Source of the DNA: an uncultured Acetatifactor sp.
Lineage (GTDB): Bacteria; Bacillota; Clostridia; Lachnospirales; Lachnospiraceae
DNA: 64,000 nucleotides
Assembly: GCA_910586515.1 (NCBI GenBank)
Contig: CAJUGL010000006.1
Coordinates: 1-64,000 of the forward strand
Direction: 5' to 3'
The translations under genes were made by a program, and so were the position numbers. The notes under the pieces were generated by a model. That model had not been told where the DNA came from. It was given only the letters and a program-made list of their open reading frames with translations, and ran no database searches. Within the stretch, counting starts at the first letter, position 1; each line of letters starts with the position of its first letter. Positions 1 through 8,085 of this stretch are shown piece after piece.

Positions 1-91
1 TCTTTGGTTTTGCCTTGATTTCGGGCCAAAAATCAGGGAGTTTCGCAATTACCTAATGTATTTTAACCCCGCGCAATTTTCCTGTGGCTGA

Positions 92-1213
92 CTATTCCAA
101 ATATTGGAATTCTTCCAGAAAGTGGATGCAGTTATACAGCACCAGCACATCCATATCCCCCAACTTCTCATATTCTTCCATAAATCCAAAGAGCCTTCCG
201 TTAAAATACCTCAGATCCATCACATATATTTTTTCGTAATAAGGCATCAAAAGCGGGATTAAGCAGTTTGCATAGGAATCCTTGATCACAAACAGGCTCT
301 TTTTGCTGCGGTATCCCGTATCTATCTCCACGAATGCATGATTATCGTCCAGAAAGAAGCCGTATTTGTTCTTCTTGTCCAGATAGGAAGTCTCATAACA
401 ACTGTCCGCAGTCCTGCCGAAATCATAGGTCACTGACTCCGGATGCCCGTTCTCTTCCGGAAAATAGAGAATTCTGTCCCCCTGCATTTCCAGATTCACT
501 TTCGAATGCAGAGTTCCCAGAAAATCCTCCGATGCCGTTTCCATGTCCTCCGGCTTCCACCTGTCCGCGGATGTTCCTCCGCTCTCGGCCCAGGTCAGGT
601 AACCGTAGTACGCCCCCAGACCGGTCCAGTGATGATCCGTCCTGTAATAGAGTTCTTCTCCCTCATGCTGCGCAAGCTTTGTATAAATATCCAGATAATG
701 TTCCTGGCCTACCCTGCTTTTCACCCGCTCCAAAAACTTCTCCTGGTCATAAAAAGACGCAAACGGAGGAAGCTTGTCCGTGAGAATATTATCGGCTGTA
801 GGCACAAGCATCACATCCGCGTCCCACCGCTTTACCAGCTTCTCCAGAAGCAGCAGCTTCTTTTCCTCCTGGACGGAAGAGTAATCCCCAGGCAGATGCC
901 GTTCTATCAAATAGCCGTCCCGGGCAAGATAGACGCCGTTGATCTCCTTTTTCTGCAGACTGACGTCCATATAAGTCTTTAGGGCAATCCACTTATCCCT
1001 GCCCACAAACTGTTCCGTCAGATAGGTTTCATATTCTCGGGTATACCTGCCGGAAAGCAGGGACTCTGCGGAATATTTCGGTCTGGAAGCCAGCACCTTG
1101 TTCTCCGTCTCCGAGTAAAGCCGATCCCCCTGAATCAAATCCGCCCCTGTCAAGGCAAGAAGAATCGCGGACAACAATATAATGGTAAAAACCGCGCTTC
1201 TTTTTTCTTCCAT
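92..1213 (-). CDS. DHHW family protein (AlgJ/AlgX-like acyltransferase partner)
   Basis: 373 residues. An N-terminal hydrophobic segment (about residues 8-24) suggests a membrane-anchored extracytoplasmic protein. The signature Asp-His-His-Trp is visible at about residue 193 (TDHHWTGLGAYYGY), which defines the DHHW family related to the SGNH-like proteins AlgJ and AlgX. These partners of MBOAT proteins place acyl groups on exported polysaccharides or wall polymers. A good ribosome binding site (GGAGGAG) precedes the ATG. The gene follows the MBOAT gene by 32 bases on the same strand, and the pair is a familiar arrangement. The acylated polymer cannot be told from sequence. Confidence 0.88.
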   Translation of the reverse strand: MEEKRSAVFTIILLSAILLALTGADLIQGDRLYSETENKVLASRPKYSAESLLSGRYTREYETYLTEQFVGRDKWIALKTYMDVSLQKKEINGVYLARDGYLIERHLPGDYSSVQEEKKLLLLEKLVKRWDADVMLVPTADNILTDKLPPFASFYDQEKFLERVKSRVGQEHYLDIYTKLAQHEGEELYYRTDHHWTGLGAYYGYLTWAESGGTSADRWKPEDMETASEDFLGTLHSKVNLEMQGDRILYFPEENGHPESVTYDFGRTADSCYETSYLDKKNKYGFFLDDNHAFVEIDTGYRSKKSLFVIKDSYANCLIPLLMPYYEKIYVMDLRYFNGRLFGFMEEYEKLGDMDVLVLYNCIHFLEEFQYLE

Positions 1214-1245
1214 ACAGTCTCCTCCATATACGGCTGAACGCTATT

Positions 1246-2658
1246 CTAAAAGCGGAAATACAAAAACGGATTGTAGGATGCATCTACTATTCCCGCGATA
1301 GACAAAAGCAGCAGCGCGGCCGGTATTATTTTCTCCCCAAAACGGCAGACCGCAATACAGGGTCCGGTTCCGGCTCTCTTCAGCCGTCCTGCCATCATCC
1401 CCGCAACAGGAGTGGCTGCCGCCGCAGCAATGAGGAACAGCGCGCCGTACTGCCTGCACAGATAGAAAGCCTGTGTGTCTGCCAAAGGTACCATCTTTCC
1501 CCACAGAAATCCTAAATACCGCATTATCCCGGCCGGACTCTCCAGAGCAAAAAGCACCCATCCCGTCCACACTACTACAATAGTATACAAAATGCCTATT
1601 CCCCGAGGCAGCCAGGATAAAAGCCTGCCCAGAAACAGCTTCTCCAACACCAGCGCAAGGGCAAACCACAAACCCCAGAACAGAAAATTCCACCCTGCGC
1701 CGTGCCATATGCCCGTGAGAAGCCACACCACGAATATATTCATCAGCTGTCTGGGCAGCCCTCTTCGATTTCCTCCCAGAGGAATGTACACATATTCCCG
1801 AAACCAGCTGCCCAGGGATATATGCCATCTGCGCCAGAATTCCGTAACGGATGCGGAAACGTAAGGATGACGGAAGTTCTCCGGAAAACAAAATCCCAGC
1901 ATTTCTCCCAATCCGATAGCCATATCCGAATAACCTGAAAAATCGAAATAAATCTGAAAGGCAAAAGCCGTAATTCCCGCCCATGCGGTAAGCACACTCA
2001 TCTCCCGGGGATTCAGCGCGGAAACCAGAACCCACAGCTCGCCCATCTGATTCGCCAGAAGCACTTTTTTCCCAAGCCCCATGCAGAACCGCCTCATGCC
2101 GCTGCTGACAGCCGTCACGGTAATCTTTCTGGCGTGAATCAGCGTCTCCACATCCCGGTACTTCACAATGGGGCCCGCGATAAGCTGAGGAAACATAACC
2201 ACATATACCCCGAAATCCAGCAGATTCTTCTGGACTTTCGCCTCCCCCCGATAAACGTCGATGGTGTAGGACATTGTCTGAAAGGTGTAAAAGGAAATGC
2301 CTATGGGAAGCGGCAGTTTCAGCAAGGGCAGGCTGCTGCCCCACAGCGCATTCACCGTCTGTATGAGAAAGTCCGCATATTTAAAGAAACACAGCACGGA
2401 AAGATTGATGAGAACGGAAGACAGCAGCACATACCTGGCCCTTCTCTTTCCCCTCAGCCTCCCCAGAAGCAGCCCATGCGTATAATCCGCAACTGTGGAA
2501 AACAACATCAGCAATACATAAACCGGTTCCCCCCAGGCATAGAAAAACAGGCTCCCGAAAAAGAGAAGGCAGTTTTTCATCCTCCCGGGAACCAAATAAT
2601 ACAAAATAAAAAACAAGGGCAGAAAACGAAAAAGAAAAGCTACACTGCTGAAGACCAT
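1246..2658 (-). CDS. MBOAT family membrane-bound O-acyltransferase
   Basis: 470 residues with about ten hydrophobic segments. The MBOAT hallmark is present: RRWHISLGSWFREYVYIP followed by a GIWHGAGW segment holding the conserved catalytic His. Length and motifs match the AlgI/PatA/DltB-type transferases that move acyl groups from the cytoplasmic side to a partner acting outside. The start is supported by AGGAGA nine bases upstream. It lies between a DUF4358 lipoprotein gene and the DHHW gene on the same strand, so the three probably form one acylation operon. A large open frame in the same strand (1241-2344) is a shadow of this gene. Confidence 0.93.
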   Translation of the reverse strand: MVFSSVAFLFRFLPLFFILYYLVPGRMKNCLLFFGSLFFYAWGEPVYVLLMLFSTVADYTHGLLLGRLRGKRRARYVLLSSVLINLSVLCFFKYADFLIQTVNALWGSSLPLLKLPLPIGISFYTFQTMSYTIDVYRGEAKVQKNLLDFGVYVVMFPQLIAGPIVKYRDVETLIHARKITVTAVSSGMRRFCMGLGKKVLLANQMGELWVLVSALNPREMSVLTAWAGITAFAFQIYFDFSGYSDMAIGLGEMLGFCFPENFRHPYVSASVTEFWRRWHISLGSWFREYVYIPLGGNRRGLPRQLMNIFVVWLLTGIWHGAGWNFLFWGLWFALALVLEKLFLGRLLSWLPRGIGILYTIVVVWTGWVLFALESPAGIMRYLGFLWGKMVPLADTQAFYLCRQYGALFLIAAAAATPVAGMMAGRLKRAGTGPCIAVCRFGEKIIPAALLLLSIAGIVDASYNPFLYFRF

Positions 2659-2683
2659 TTCAATGTTCTCCTAAACTTACTGT

Positions 2684-2720
2684 TCCGGAAGCGCCGCAAA
2701 CCCTAACCGGCGCTTCCGGA
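2684..2720 (-). other. Strong hairpin between DUF4358 and MBOAT genes
   Basis: A perfect 13-base inverted repeat (2684-2696 against 2708-2720) with an 11-base loop sits in the 100-base gap. It has no U-run on the minus strand, so it is not a classic terminator. It could set relative expression or protect the mRNA end of either cistron. Confidence 0.6.
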
Positions 2721-2758
2721 TTATGCTGATTCGCAGATTTTCGGATTCCTGCCGTGAT

Positions 2759-3457
2759 TTACTCCGCGATAGCCCGTATAGCGTCCAGAACCTGCTGATT
2801 TGCGTTCTGGCACTTGGTGAGCGCTTCCTCCTCGCTATCCGAATCAATGGCAGACCCGCCCAGCTGTACAAAAATCACGTAATCCCCGATCTTCTCCACC
2901 TTGGATGCCTGAATCTTGCCCAAATTCTGCGGGTACTGCATGGTATCTGCCACCAGCGCTTCCCGATAGGCATTCAGCGCTTCCAGAACCGCATCCCCCT
3001 TGTCCGCCTTGGGCCTGACAATGATCAGGGTGTCTACATTTGCGCTGATCATGGGAGACTCAGCCATAAAATCATCATACATATCTGCGGTTATCCCGTA
3101 AAATGTCTCCAGCATATCCGGCTCCATGGGCATATCCGGCCAATATTCCTGCTGTCCCACAGCCTCCACAGCTGCGGTCCTGAGATTGGTCATCTCCTCA
3201 CTCCAGCCTGTCTGGGCTTCGTCAAGTCCTGCCCCTTCTCCATTGTCATCCGATACACTGTCTTCCGATTCCGTATCCGCAGACGAGGAGTCTTCCTGGC
3301 TCCCGCTCTCCTCTGCGGAAGTTTCCTCCCCTGCGCTCTCCGTCCCCTGAGTCTGTTCCGTCCCCGCGGAACTTCCGTCCCCCTGGCCGCCGTCTCCGCA
3401 TGCCGTAAGGCCCAGCGCAAGAATACCTGCGCACAAGTAAATCACTGACTTTTTCAT
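2759..3457 (-). CDS. DUF4358 domain lipoprotein
   Basis: 232 residues. The N-terminus is a lipoprotein signal peptide with a lipobox ending LTAC (Cys at about residue 20). A linker rich in Ser, Glu, Asp and Gly (about 22-80) follows. The C-terminal domain (about 85-230) resembles DUF4358, a family of unknown function frequent in Lachnospiraceae and often beside MBOAT/DHHW genes. It is expected on the outer face of the membrane. GGGAG precedes the ATG. It is the first gene of the proposed acylation operon; a role there is inferred only from position. Confidence 0.8.
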   Translation of the reverse strand: MKKSVIYLCAGILALGLTACGDGGQGDGSSAGTEQTQGTESAGEETSAEESGSQEDSSSADTESEDSVSDDNGEGAGLDEAQTGWSEEMTNLRTAAVEAVGQQEYWPDMPMEPDMLETFYGITADMYDDFMAESPMISANVDTLIIVRPKADKGDAVLEALNAYREALVADTMQYPQNLGKIQASKVEKIGDYVIFVQLGGSAIDSDSEEEALTKCQNANQQVLDAIRAIAE

Positions 3458-3603
3458 AAAAATTCTCCCTTTCCGCAGCGCTCTCTGCTTTGAGCACTGC
3501 TCAATTTCGTTATAGAGTTTGACCTTATTCTCTATCCATTACACATGTTATACCAATTTCCTCCAAAAGGGAATCAAAATTTTCTTAATTCTTTTTTATT
3601 TTC

Positions 3604-3635
3604 TACCGCACATTAAGTATTCTTATTGTGCGGTA
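3604..3635. terminator. Hairpin upstream of hflK
   Basis: A 9-base stem (3604-3612 with 3627-3635) is followed on the plus strand by AT-rich sequence with short T-runs. It lies between the divergent DUF4358 and hflK genes. It may insulate the two units, but no gene ends into it, so a terminator role is uncertain. Confidence 0.35.
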
Positions 3636-3642
3636 ATTTTCG

Positions 3643-3671
3643 TTGCTTTTTCTCCCCGGATGGCGTATGAT
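3643..3671 (+). promoter_or_regulatory. Candidate sigma-A promoter for hflKC
   Basis: TTGCTT and TATGAT are separated by 17 bases, giving a start near 3678 and a leader of about 210 bases that includes the first copy of the repeat. The rest of 3458-3890 shows no gene. Confidence 0.4.
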
Positions 3672-3771
3672 AAGTGAAACACACGAAACAACAGCTCAGA
3701 TAAACTGCCGCTTTTGTGTATTATGTGCAAAGTCCAGCTAAAAAATGTCAATTTACTAAATAAATCAGCAT

Positions 3772-3883
3772 CTGCTCCGCAAAGCGCCCCAGAGGATTTA
3801 CGGACGCATCCCCTTCACGGACGGAAATTCTCTGACCATTTCCTGGGCCGGGCCGGGCAGATGCGGAACTATAAATAAGGAGG
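3772..3883 (+). repeat. hflKC leader repeat, copy 1
   Basis: This is the most diverged of three copies of a ~110-base unit that begins CTGCTCCG and ends with GATGCGGAACT, TAAATA and AGGAGG. Here the end of the copy supplies the ribosome binding site of hflK. Confidence 0.85.
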
Positions 3884-3890
3884 CCAATTT

Positions 3891-4949
3891 ATGAAAAAAG
3901 GTTCTTTCCGCAACTTTAAAAATGGTTTTGAGACAGTCAACGGAGGGCAGGATGCCCCGGCAGGGGCGAAGAAACCCGCAGGAAAAATAGCCGCAGCCGT
4001 GATTCTGGTAATTGCCGCGCTGTTTCTCGCCGCTAATTCCGCCTACGAAATCAAAGAGCAGGAGCAGGCAGTCCTGATCACGCTCGGCAGGGCCCAGGCC
4101 GTCACCGAACCGGGACTTCATTTCAAAATTCCGCTCATCCAGCAGGTGCGAAAGGTGAACACCACAATCCAGGGCTTCGCCATAGGCTACAGCACCGGAG
4201 ACAACGCCACCAACGAAGACGAATCCCTGATGATCACCTCGGATTTCAACTTTATCGACGTTGATTTCTACGTGGAATATCGATACAGTGATCCGGTGAA
4301 AGCGCTGTATGCTTCCAGAGCCCCTCTGGATATCCTGCGGAACATCAGTCAGAGCTGTATCCGCACCGTTATCGGCAGCTATCCTGTGGACGATGTGCTC
4401 ACCACAGGCAAAAACGAAATCCAGGCCTCCATCAAGGACATGATTCTCAAACGTCTGGAGGATCAGGACATCGGCATACAGCTGGTAAATATCACCATAC
4501 AGGATTCCGAACCGCCCACAGTCGAGGTTATGGAAGCCTTCAAGGCAGTGGAAACCGCCAAACAGGGCAAGGAAACCGCATTGAATAACGCCAACAAATA
4601 CCGCAACGAACAGCTTCCCTCCGCCCAGGCCAGGGCAGACGGCATCATCAAAGACGCGGAAGCCCAGAAAACCGAGCGCGTCAACGAAGCTACCGCCCAG
4701 GTTGCCCGTTTCAATGCCATGTACGCGGAATATATCAAAAACCCCATCATCACCAAGCAACGGATGTTTTACGAGACCATGGAAGATGTGCTGCCTGACT
4801 TAAAAGTCATCGTGGAAAGCGGCAGCGGCAATATGCAGACCATCTATCCCCTGGAATCCTTTGTCGGCGGCAATGACGAAGCCCCGGACGCGGGCAGCAC
4901 AGCCCCCGCCGAAAACAGCACTGAAAACAGCGGAGCGGATGCGGAATAA
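3891..4949 (+). CDS. hflK: HflK, FtsH protease modulator (SPFH family)
   Basis: 352 residues. A single membrane segment (about 28-48) follows a short cytoplasmic tail, then an SPFH/band 7 domain (about 55-220) and a coiled, Ala/Glu-rich region (about 225-300). A low-complexity Gly/Ala/Asp tail ends inside a repeat. In characterised bacteria HflK and HflC form a membrane cage around FtsH and limit its access to membrane substrates. It is followed by hflC, and ftsH lies 13 kb away in this window. AGGAGG seven bases before the ATG fixes the start. The last codons overlap the beginning of the intergenic repeat. Confidence 0.93.
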   Translation: MKKGSFRNFKNGFETVNGGQDAPAGAKKPAGKIAAAVILVIAALFLAANSAYEIKEQEQAVLITLGRAQAVTEPGLHFKIPLIQQVRKVNTTIQGFAIGYSTGDNATNEDESLMITSDFNFIDVDFYVEYRYSDPVKALYASRAPLDILRNISQSCIRTVIGSYPVDDVLTTGKNEIQASIKDMILKRLEDQDIGIQLVNITIQDSEPPTVEVMEAFKAVETAKQGKETALNNANKYRNEQLPSAQARADGIIKDAEAQKTERVNEATAQVARFNAMYAEYIKNPIITKQRMFYETMEDVLPDLKVIVESGSGNMQTIYPLESFVGGNDEAPDAGSTAPAENSTENSGADAE

Positions 4950-4963
4950 TATATCCACAGCAG

Positions 4964-5065
4964 CTGCTCCGAAAGGCGCCCCAGAGGATTTACGCACGCA
5001 TTCCTTCGCGGGCGGAAATTCTCTGACAATTTCCGGGCGCCGGACGGAGCGGATGCGGAACTTTA
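4964..5065 (+). repeat. hflKC leader repeat, copy 2
   Basis: Nearly identical to copy 3, with a spacing of 117 bases between copies. Each copy can fold: GGCGCC near the start pairs with GGCGCC near the end, and CAGAGGATTT faces AAATTCTCTG inside. This copy ends before a ribosome binding site. Confidence 0.9.
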
Positions 5066-5080
5066 ATCTATTCACAGCAG

Positions 5081-5191
5081 CTGCTCCGAAAGGCGCCCCA
5101 GAGGATTTACGCACGCATTCCTTCGCGGGCGGAAATTCTCTGACAATTTCCGGGCGCCGGGCGGAGCGGATGCGGAACTTTAAATAGGAGG
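5081..5191 (+). repeat. hflKC leader repeat, copy 3
   Basis: This copy is followed directly by TAAATAGGAGG, the ribosome binding site of hflC, matching the layout of copy 1 before hflK. Confidence 0.9.
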
Positions 5192-5195
5192 TAAA

Positions 5196-6068
5196 ATGAT
5201 GAAAACCATGAAAAGAATTGCTCTGATCGTAGTATTGTTCGCTGCTCTGCTTGCGGGCGCATCCAGCCTTGTAGTCACTCAGGAAAACGAATACAGCCTG
5301 ATTCGGCAGTTTGGCCGCATAGATCATATCGTAACGGAGGCTGGCATCAGCTTTAAGGTTCCCTTTATCCAAAGCGTGGACACCCTGCCCAAACAGGTTC
5401 TGCTCTATGACCTGCCCTCCTCGGACGTCATTACCAGCGACAAAAAGACCATGATCTGTGACAGCTACATTCTGTGGCATATCTCAGACCCGCTGAAATT
5501 CGCTCAGACCCTGAACTCCTCCATCGCCAACGCGGAGGGCAGGCTGGATGTAATCGTCTACAACTCTACCAAAAATGTCATCAGCAGCACTTCCCAGGAC
5601 GATGTGATATCAGGGCGGGACGGGGAACTGTCCGCAGCCATTGTCGCCAATATCGGGAATTCCCTTGAACAGTACGGCATGGAGCTGCTGGCCTTTGAGA
5701 CGAAAAAGCTGGATCTGCCCGGCGACAACAAAGCTTCCGTATATGAGCGGATGATTTCAGAGCGTGACAATATTGCCGCCACCTACACGGCGGAGGGCAG
5801 CTCCGAGGCCCAGATCATCCGGAATACCACGGACAAGGAAGTCACCGTCCTTCTCTCCGAAGCCGAGAAGGAAGCCGCCATCCTTGTGTCAGAAGGCGAA
5901 GCAGAATACATGCGCATCCTGTCCGAGGCCTACAATGACGATTCCAAACAGGAGTTCTACTCCTTTGTGCGGAGCCTGGACGCGCTGAAAACCTCCATGC
6001 AGGGAAATCAGAAGACTGTCATCTTGTCTCCCGATTCTCCCATCGCACAGATCTTTTACGGAAAATAG
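5196..6068 (+). CDS. hflC: HflC, FtsH protease modulator (SPFH family)
   Basis: 290 residues with an N-terminal membrane anchor (about 7-24), an SPFH domain (about 25-190) and an Ala/Glu-rich helical region (about 205-250), the usual HflC layout and length. It partners HflK in the complex around FtsH. The first two codons are both Met: AGGAGG lies 4 bases from the first and 7 from the second, so translation may begin at 5199. It is separated from hflK by two repeat copies and ends just before a strong shared terminator. Confidence 0.93.
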   Translation: MMKTMKRIALIVVLFAALLAGASSLVVTQENEYSLIRQFGRIDHIVTEAGISFKVPFIQSVDTLPKQVLLYDLPSSDVITSDKKTMICDSYILWHISDPLKFAQTLNSSIANAEGRLDVIVYNSTKNVISSTSQDDVISGRDGELSAAIVANIGNSLEQYGMELLAFETKKLDLPGDNKASVYERMISERDNIAATYTAEGSSEAQIIRNTTDKEVTVLLSEAEKEAAILVSEGEAEYMRILSEAYNDDSKQEFYSFVRSLDALKTSMQGNQKTVILSPDSPIAQIFYGK

Positions 6069-6083
6069 AGCTGATTATAGAGG

Positions 6084-6108
6084 AAAGGGCTGCCCGGGCA
6101 GCCCTTTT
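6084..6108. terminator. Bidirectional terminator between hflC and GNAT gene
   Basis: A perfect GC-rich palindrome (AAAGGGCTGCCC facing GGGCAGCCCTTT) with T-runs at both edges sits between the convergent genes. It reaches the stop codon of the minus-strand gene. Confidence 0.85.
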
Positions 6109-6845
6109 CACCTCTCCCAGATCAGTCTGTCATGTTCTCTGCCTCCCAGCATCACCAAGCTCTCTCTTCTGAACCCAAGCTTTCCGCACAGTCTCAGGGA
6201 AGGAACATTCGCCGTCTCCACCAGGGCCTGTATTCTGTGAAAATCCAGGGCTGCCTCGGCATAGGAGAGAACTGCCCTGCACACTTCCTCCCCATATCCC
6301 TTCCTCTGCCAGGGCACGCCGATGATAAAGCCCAGCTCCGGTTCCTCATATCCCTCCCTGTAGGAAATTCCCGCCCTGCCGATGACCGCGCCGCTCTCCT
6401 TCTCCAGCACCGTCCAGACGCCGAATCCGTAAAAGGCATAGATCTTTTCTCTATACTCCCGGACATACTGTTTCTCCTGTTCCACATCCGGGTACAGCCC
6501 CTCCATATATCTGGTGATGGCCGGATGGCTGTATATCTCATAAAATGCCTCTACGTCCTCCGGCACGGTCTCCCGGATAAGACATCTACCCGTTTCCATA
6601 ATATGCCAGGGCAGGCCTTTCAGCCTGCGGTAGACCCGCTCCACATACTCCGGCTCCAAATCTTCCGGATCCTCCACGGCAAACATAAACCGGGAAAAAT
6701 CCTGCTGCCTGTTGCCGGAATGAAGGTAGATCAGCACTGCCCCGCCGTCTCGCCGCAGCTCTTCGCCAACCTCCGCATCATCCGTCACATACAGCACATC
6801 CTCCGTTCCCTCCCCGGAAACCGGCAATTCTCTCAAATAAGCCAC
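6108..6845 (-). CDS. GNAT family N-acetyltransferase
   Basis: 245 residues. The C-terminal part (about 90-240) is a GNAT domain of the RimJ/RimL type, with the acetyl-CoA binding segment at about residues 178-186 (VPWQRKGYG). The N-terminal 90 residues form an extra region of unknown role. The start codon is GTG, with GGAAG about 10 bases upstream. The substrate (protein N-terminus, ribosomal protein or small molecule) cannot be named. It is divergent from the cyclophilin gene. Confidence 0.82.
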   Translation of the reverse strand: MAYLRELPVSGEGTEDVLYVTDDAEVGEELRRDGGAVLIYLHSGNRQQDFSRFMFAVEDPEDLEPEYVERVYRRLKGLPWHIMETGRCLIRETVPEDVEAFYEIYSHPAITRYMEGLYPDVEQEKQYVREYREKIYAFYGFGVWTVLEKESGAVIGRAGISYREGYEEPELGFIIGVPWQRKGYGEEVCRAVLSYAEAALDFHRIQALVETANVPSLRLCGKLGFRRESLVMLGGREHDRLIWER

Positions 6846-6862
6846 TTTTATCCACTTCCCTC

Positions 6863-6891
6863 TTTACGATCTCTTTCTTTTACGCTATAAT
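6863..6891 (+). promoter_or_regulatory. Candidate promoter of the cyclophilin gene
   Basis: TTTACG and TATAAT are 17 bases apart, with the predicted start near 6898, 27 bases before the ATG. The -10 is a consensus match and the -35 matches four of six positions. Confidence 0.55.
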
Positions 6892-6924
6892 TATACATTA
6901 TTCAAAACAGAAAGGACATCTATT

Positions 6925-7449
6925 ATGGCAAAAAATCCGATTGTCACCATTACCATGCAGGACGGAGGCATAATCAAACTTGAACTGTATCCGGACATCG
7001 CCCCCATCTCCGTAAACAATTTCCTCAGTCTCGTCAACAACCGCTTTTATGACGGCCTGATCTTCCATCGGGTCATCCGAGGCTTTATGATCCAGGGCGG
7101 CTGCCCCGACGGTACCGGCATGGGCGGTCCCGGGTATCACATCAAAGGCGAGTTCCTGCAGAACGGCGTGGCCAATGACCTGAAGCACACTGCAGGCGTT
7201 CTGTCCATGGCCCGTTCCCAGCATCCCGATTCCGCAGGCTCCCAATTCTTTATCATGCACAAAAACGCGCCCCATCTGGACGGTCAGTACGCCGCATTCG
7301 GAAAAGTAATCGAAGGCATGGATGTGGTGAACCGCATTGCCGAGACATCTACCGACAGCTATTCTGACAGGCCCTATGAAAATCAGGTCATGGAAAGCGT
7401 AACGGCGGAAACCTTCGGCGTGGAATATCCGGAGCCGGAAAAACAATAA
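6925..7449 (+). CDS. Peptidyl-prolyl cis-trans isomerase, cyclophilin type
   Basis: 174 residues, a single cyclophilin domain without signal peptide, so cytoplasmic. The family core is clear: FHRVIRGFMIQGG (catalytic Arg), GPGYHIKGEF, the LSMAR segment, and SAGSQFFI. It catalyses proline isomerisation during folding. AAAGGA precedes the start. Its 3' tail mirrors that of the convergent fba gene. Confidence 0.95.
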   Translation: MAKNPIVTITMQDGGIIKLELYPDIAPISVNNFLSLVNNRFYDGLIFHRVIRGFMIQGGCPDGTGMGGPGYHIKGEFLQNGVANDLKHTAGVLSMARSQHPDSAGSQFFIMHKNAPHLDGQYAAFGKVIEGMDVVNRIAETSTDSYSDRPYENQVMESVTAETFGVEYPEPEKQ

Positions 7450-7612
7450 AACCCAGCGGGAGCCTCATTCATATTTTGTTTACAATTCATTCAATGATTA
7501 TTTAAGGTATTATCATGATTTATCCATTTCTTTCCCTTATACTTAAATCATCGAACAGAACACAGCATAGCAAGGCCAATAATTGCTTACTAAATAACTT
7601 TTTCATAATAAT

Positions 7613-7636
7613 GCCAGGAAACGCAGGTTTCCTGGC
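7613..7636 (+). terminator. Terminator of the cyclophilin gene
   Basis: A 10-base perfect stem (GCCAGGAAAC facing GTTTCCTGGC) with a 4-base loop is followed by CATCCTCCCTTTT on the plus strand. Confidence 0.7.
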
Positions 7637-7770
7637 ATCCTCCCTTTTCGGCACTTTTCTCTTTCCGACTCCCGCAGCTTTACCCCAAAACGAACACGCT
7701 GTTCCGGACTCCTCCCAAAATCCGTTTCCCGCAAAGCCAGGACAGCCCCTGCCGCGAAGTAAGAACTACA

Positions 7771-7880
7771 CCTGTCTGAAGTTGCCATCTCCCTGAACTA
7801 CAGAATTGCGCCTGTCTGAAGTCGCCATTTCCCTGAACTACAGAATTGCACCTGTCTGAAATTACCATTTCTCTGAGCTG
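7771..7880. repeat. 40-base tandem repeat, about 2.8 copies
   Basis: Units start at 7771, 7811 and 7851, each beginning CCTGTCTGAA. They lie in the centre of the large inverted repeat. There are no spacers, so this is not a CRISPR array. Confidence 0.9.
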
Positions 7881-7918
7881 CCCGCAAAAAACGAAAAAAA
7901 CCCCCATAAAAGGAGGAT

Positions 7919-7942
7919 GCCAGGGAGCTTTCACCCCCTGGC
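7919..7942 (-). terminator. Terminator of fba
   Basis: On the minus strand a stem GCCAGGG/CCCTGGC is followed by CATCCTCCTTTT and then a longer T-run, the inverted counterpart of the hairpin at 7613-7636. Confidence 0.75.
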
Positions 7943-8085
7943 TATAATTATGAAAAAGTTATTCTGTAAACTGTGGCTGGCTTTGTCATTTGCTTTCGTT
8001 TATAGGTATAGTATAAACGGAAGAAATGTCTAAACCATGATAATAATTCAAATATAAATTGAATGATTTGTAAACAAAATATGAA

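Noticed and set aside
1241..2344. 367-codon open frame over the MBOAT gene on the same strand
   Set aside because: Shadow frame; the MBOAT frame has family motifs and a ribosome binding site, this one has neither.
7771..7880. Three regularly spaced repeats resembling a short CRISPR array
   Set aside because: The 40-base units are directly adjacent with no variable spacers and no cas genes nearby.
7680..7934. 84-codon minus-strand open frame between the cyclophilin gene and fba
   Set aside because: It is made by the 40-base tandem repeat and terminator sequence, with no ribosome binding site.
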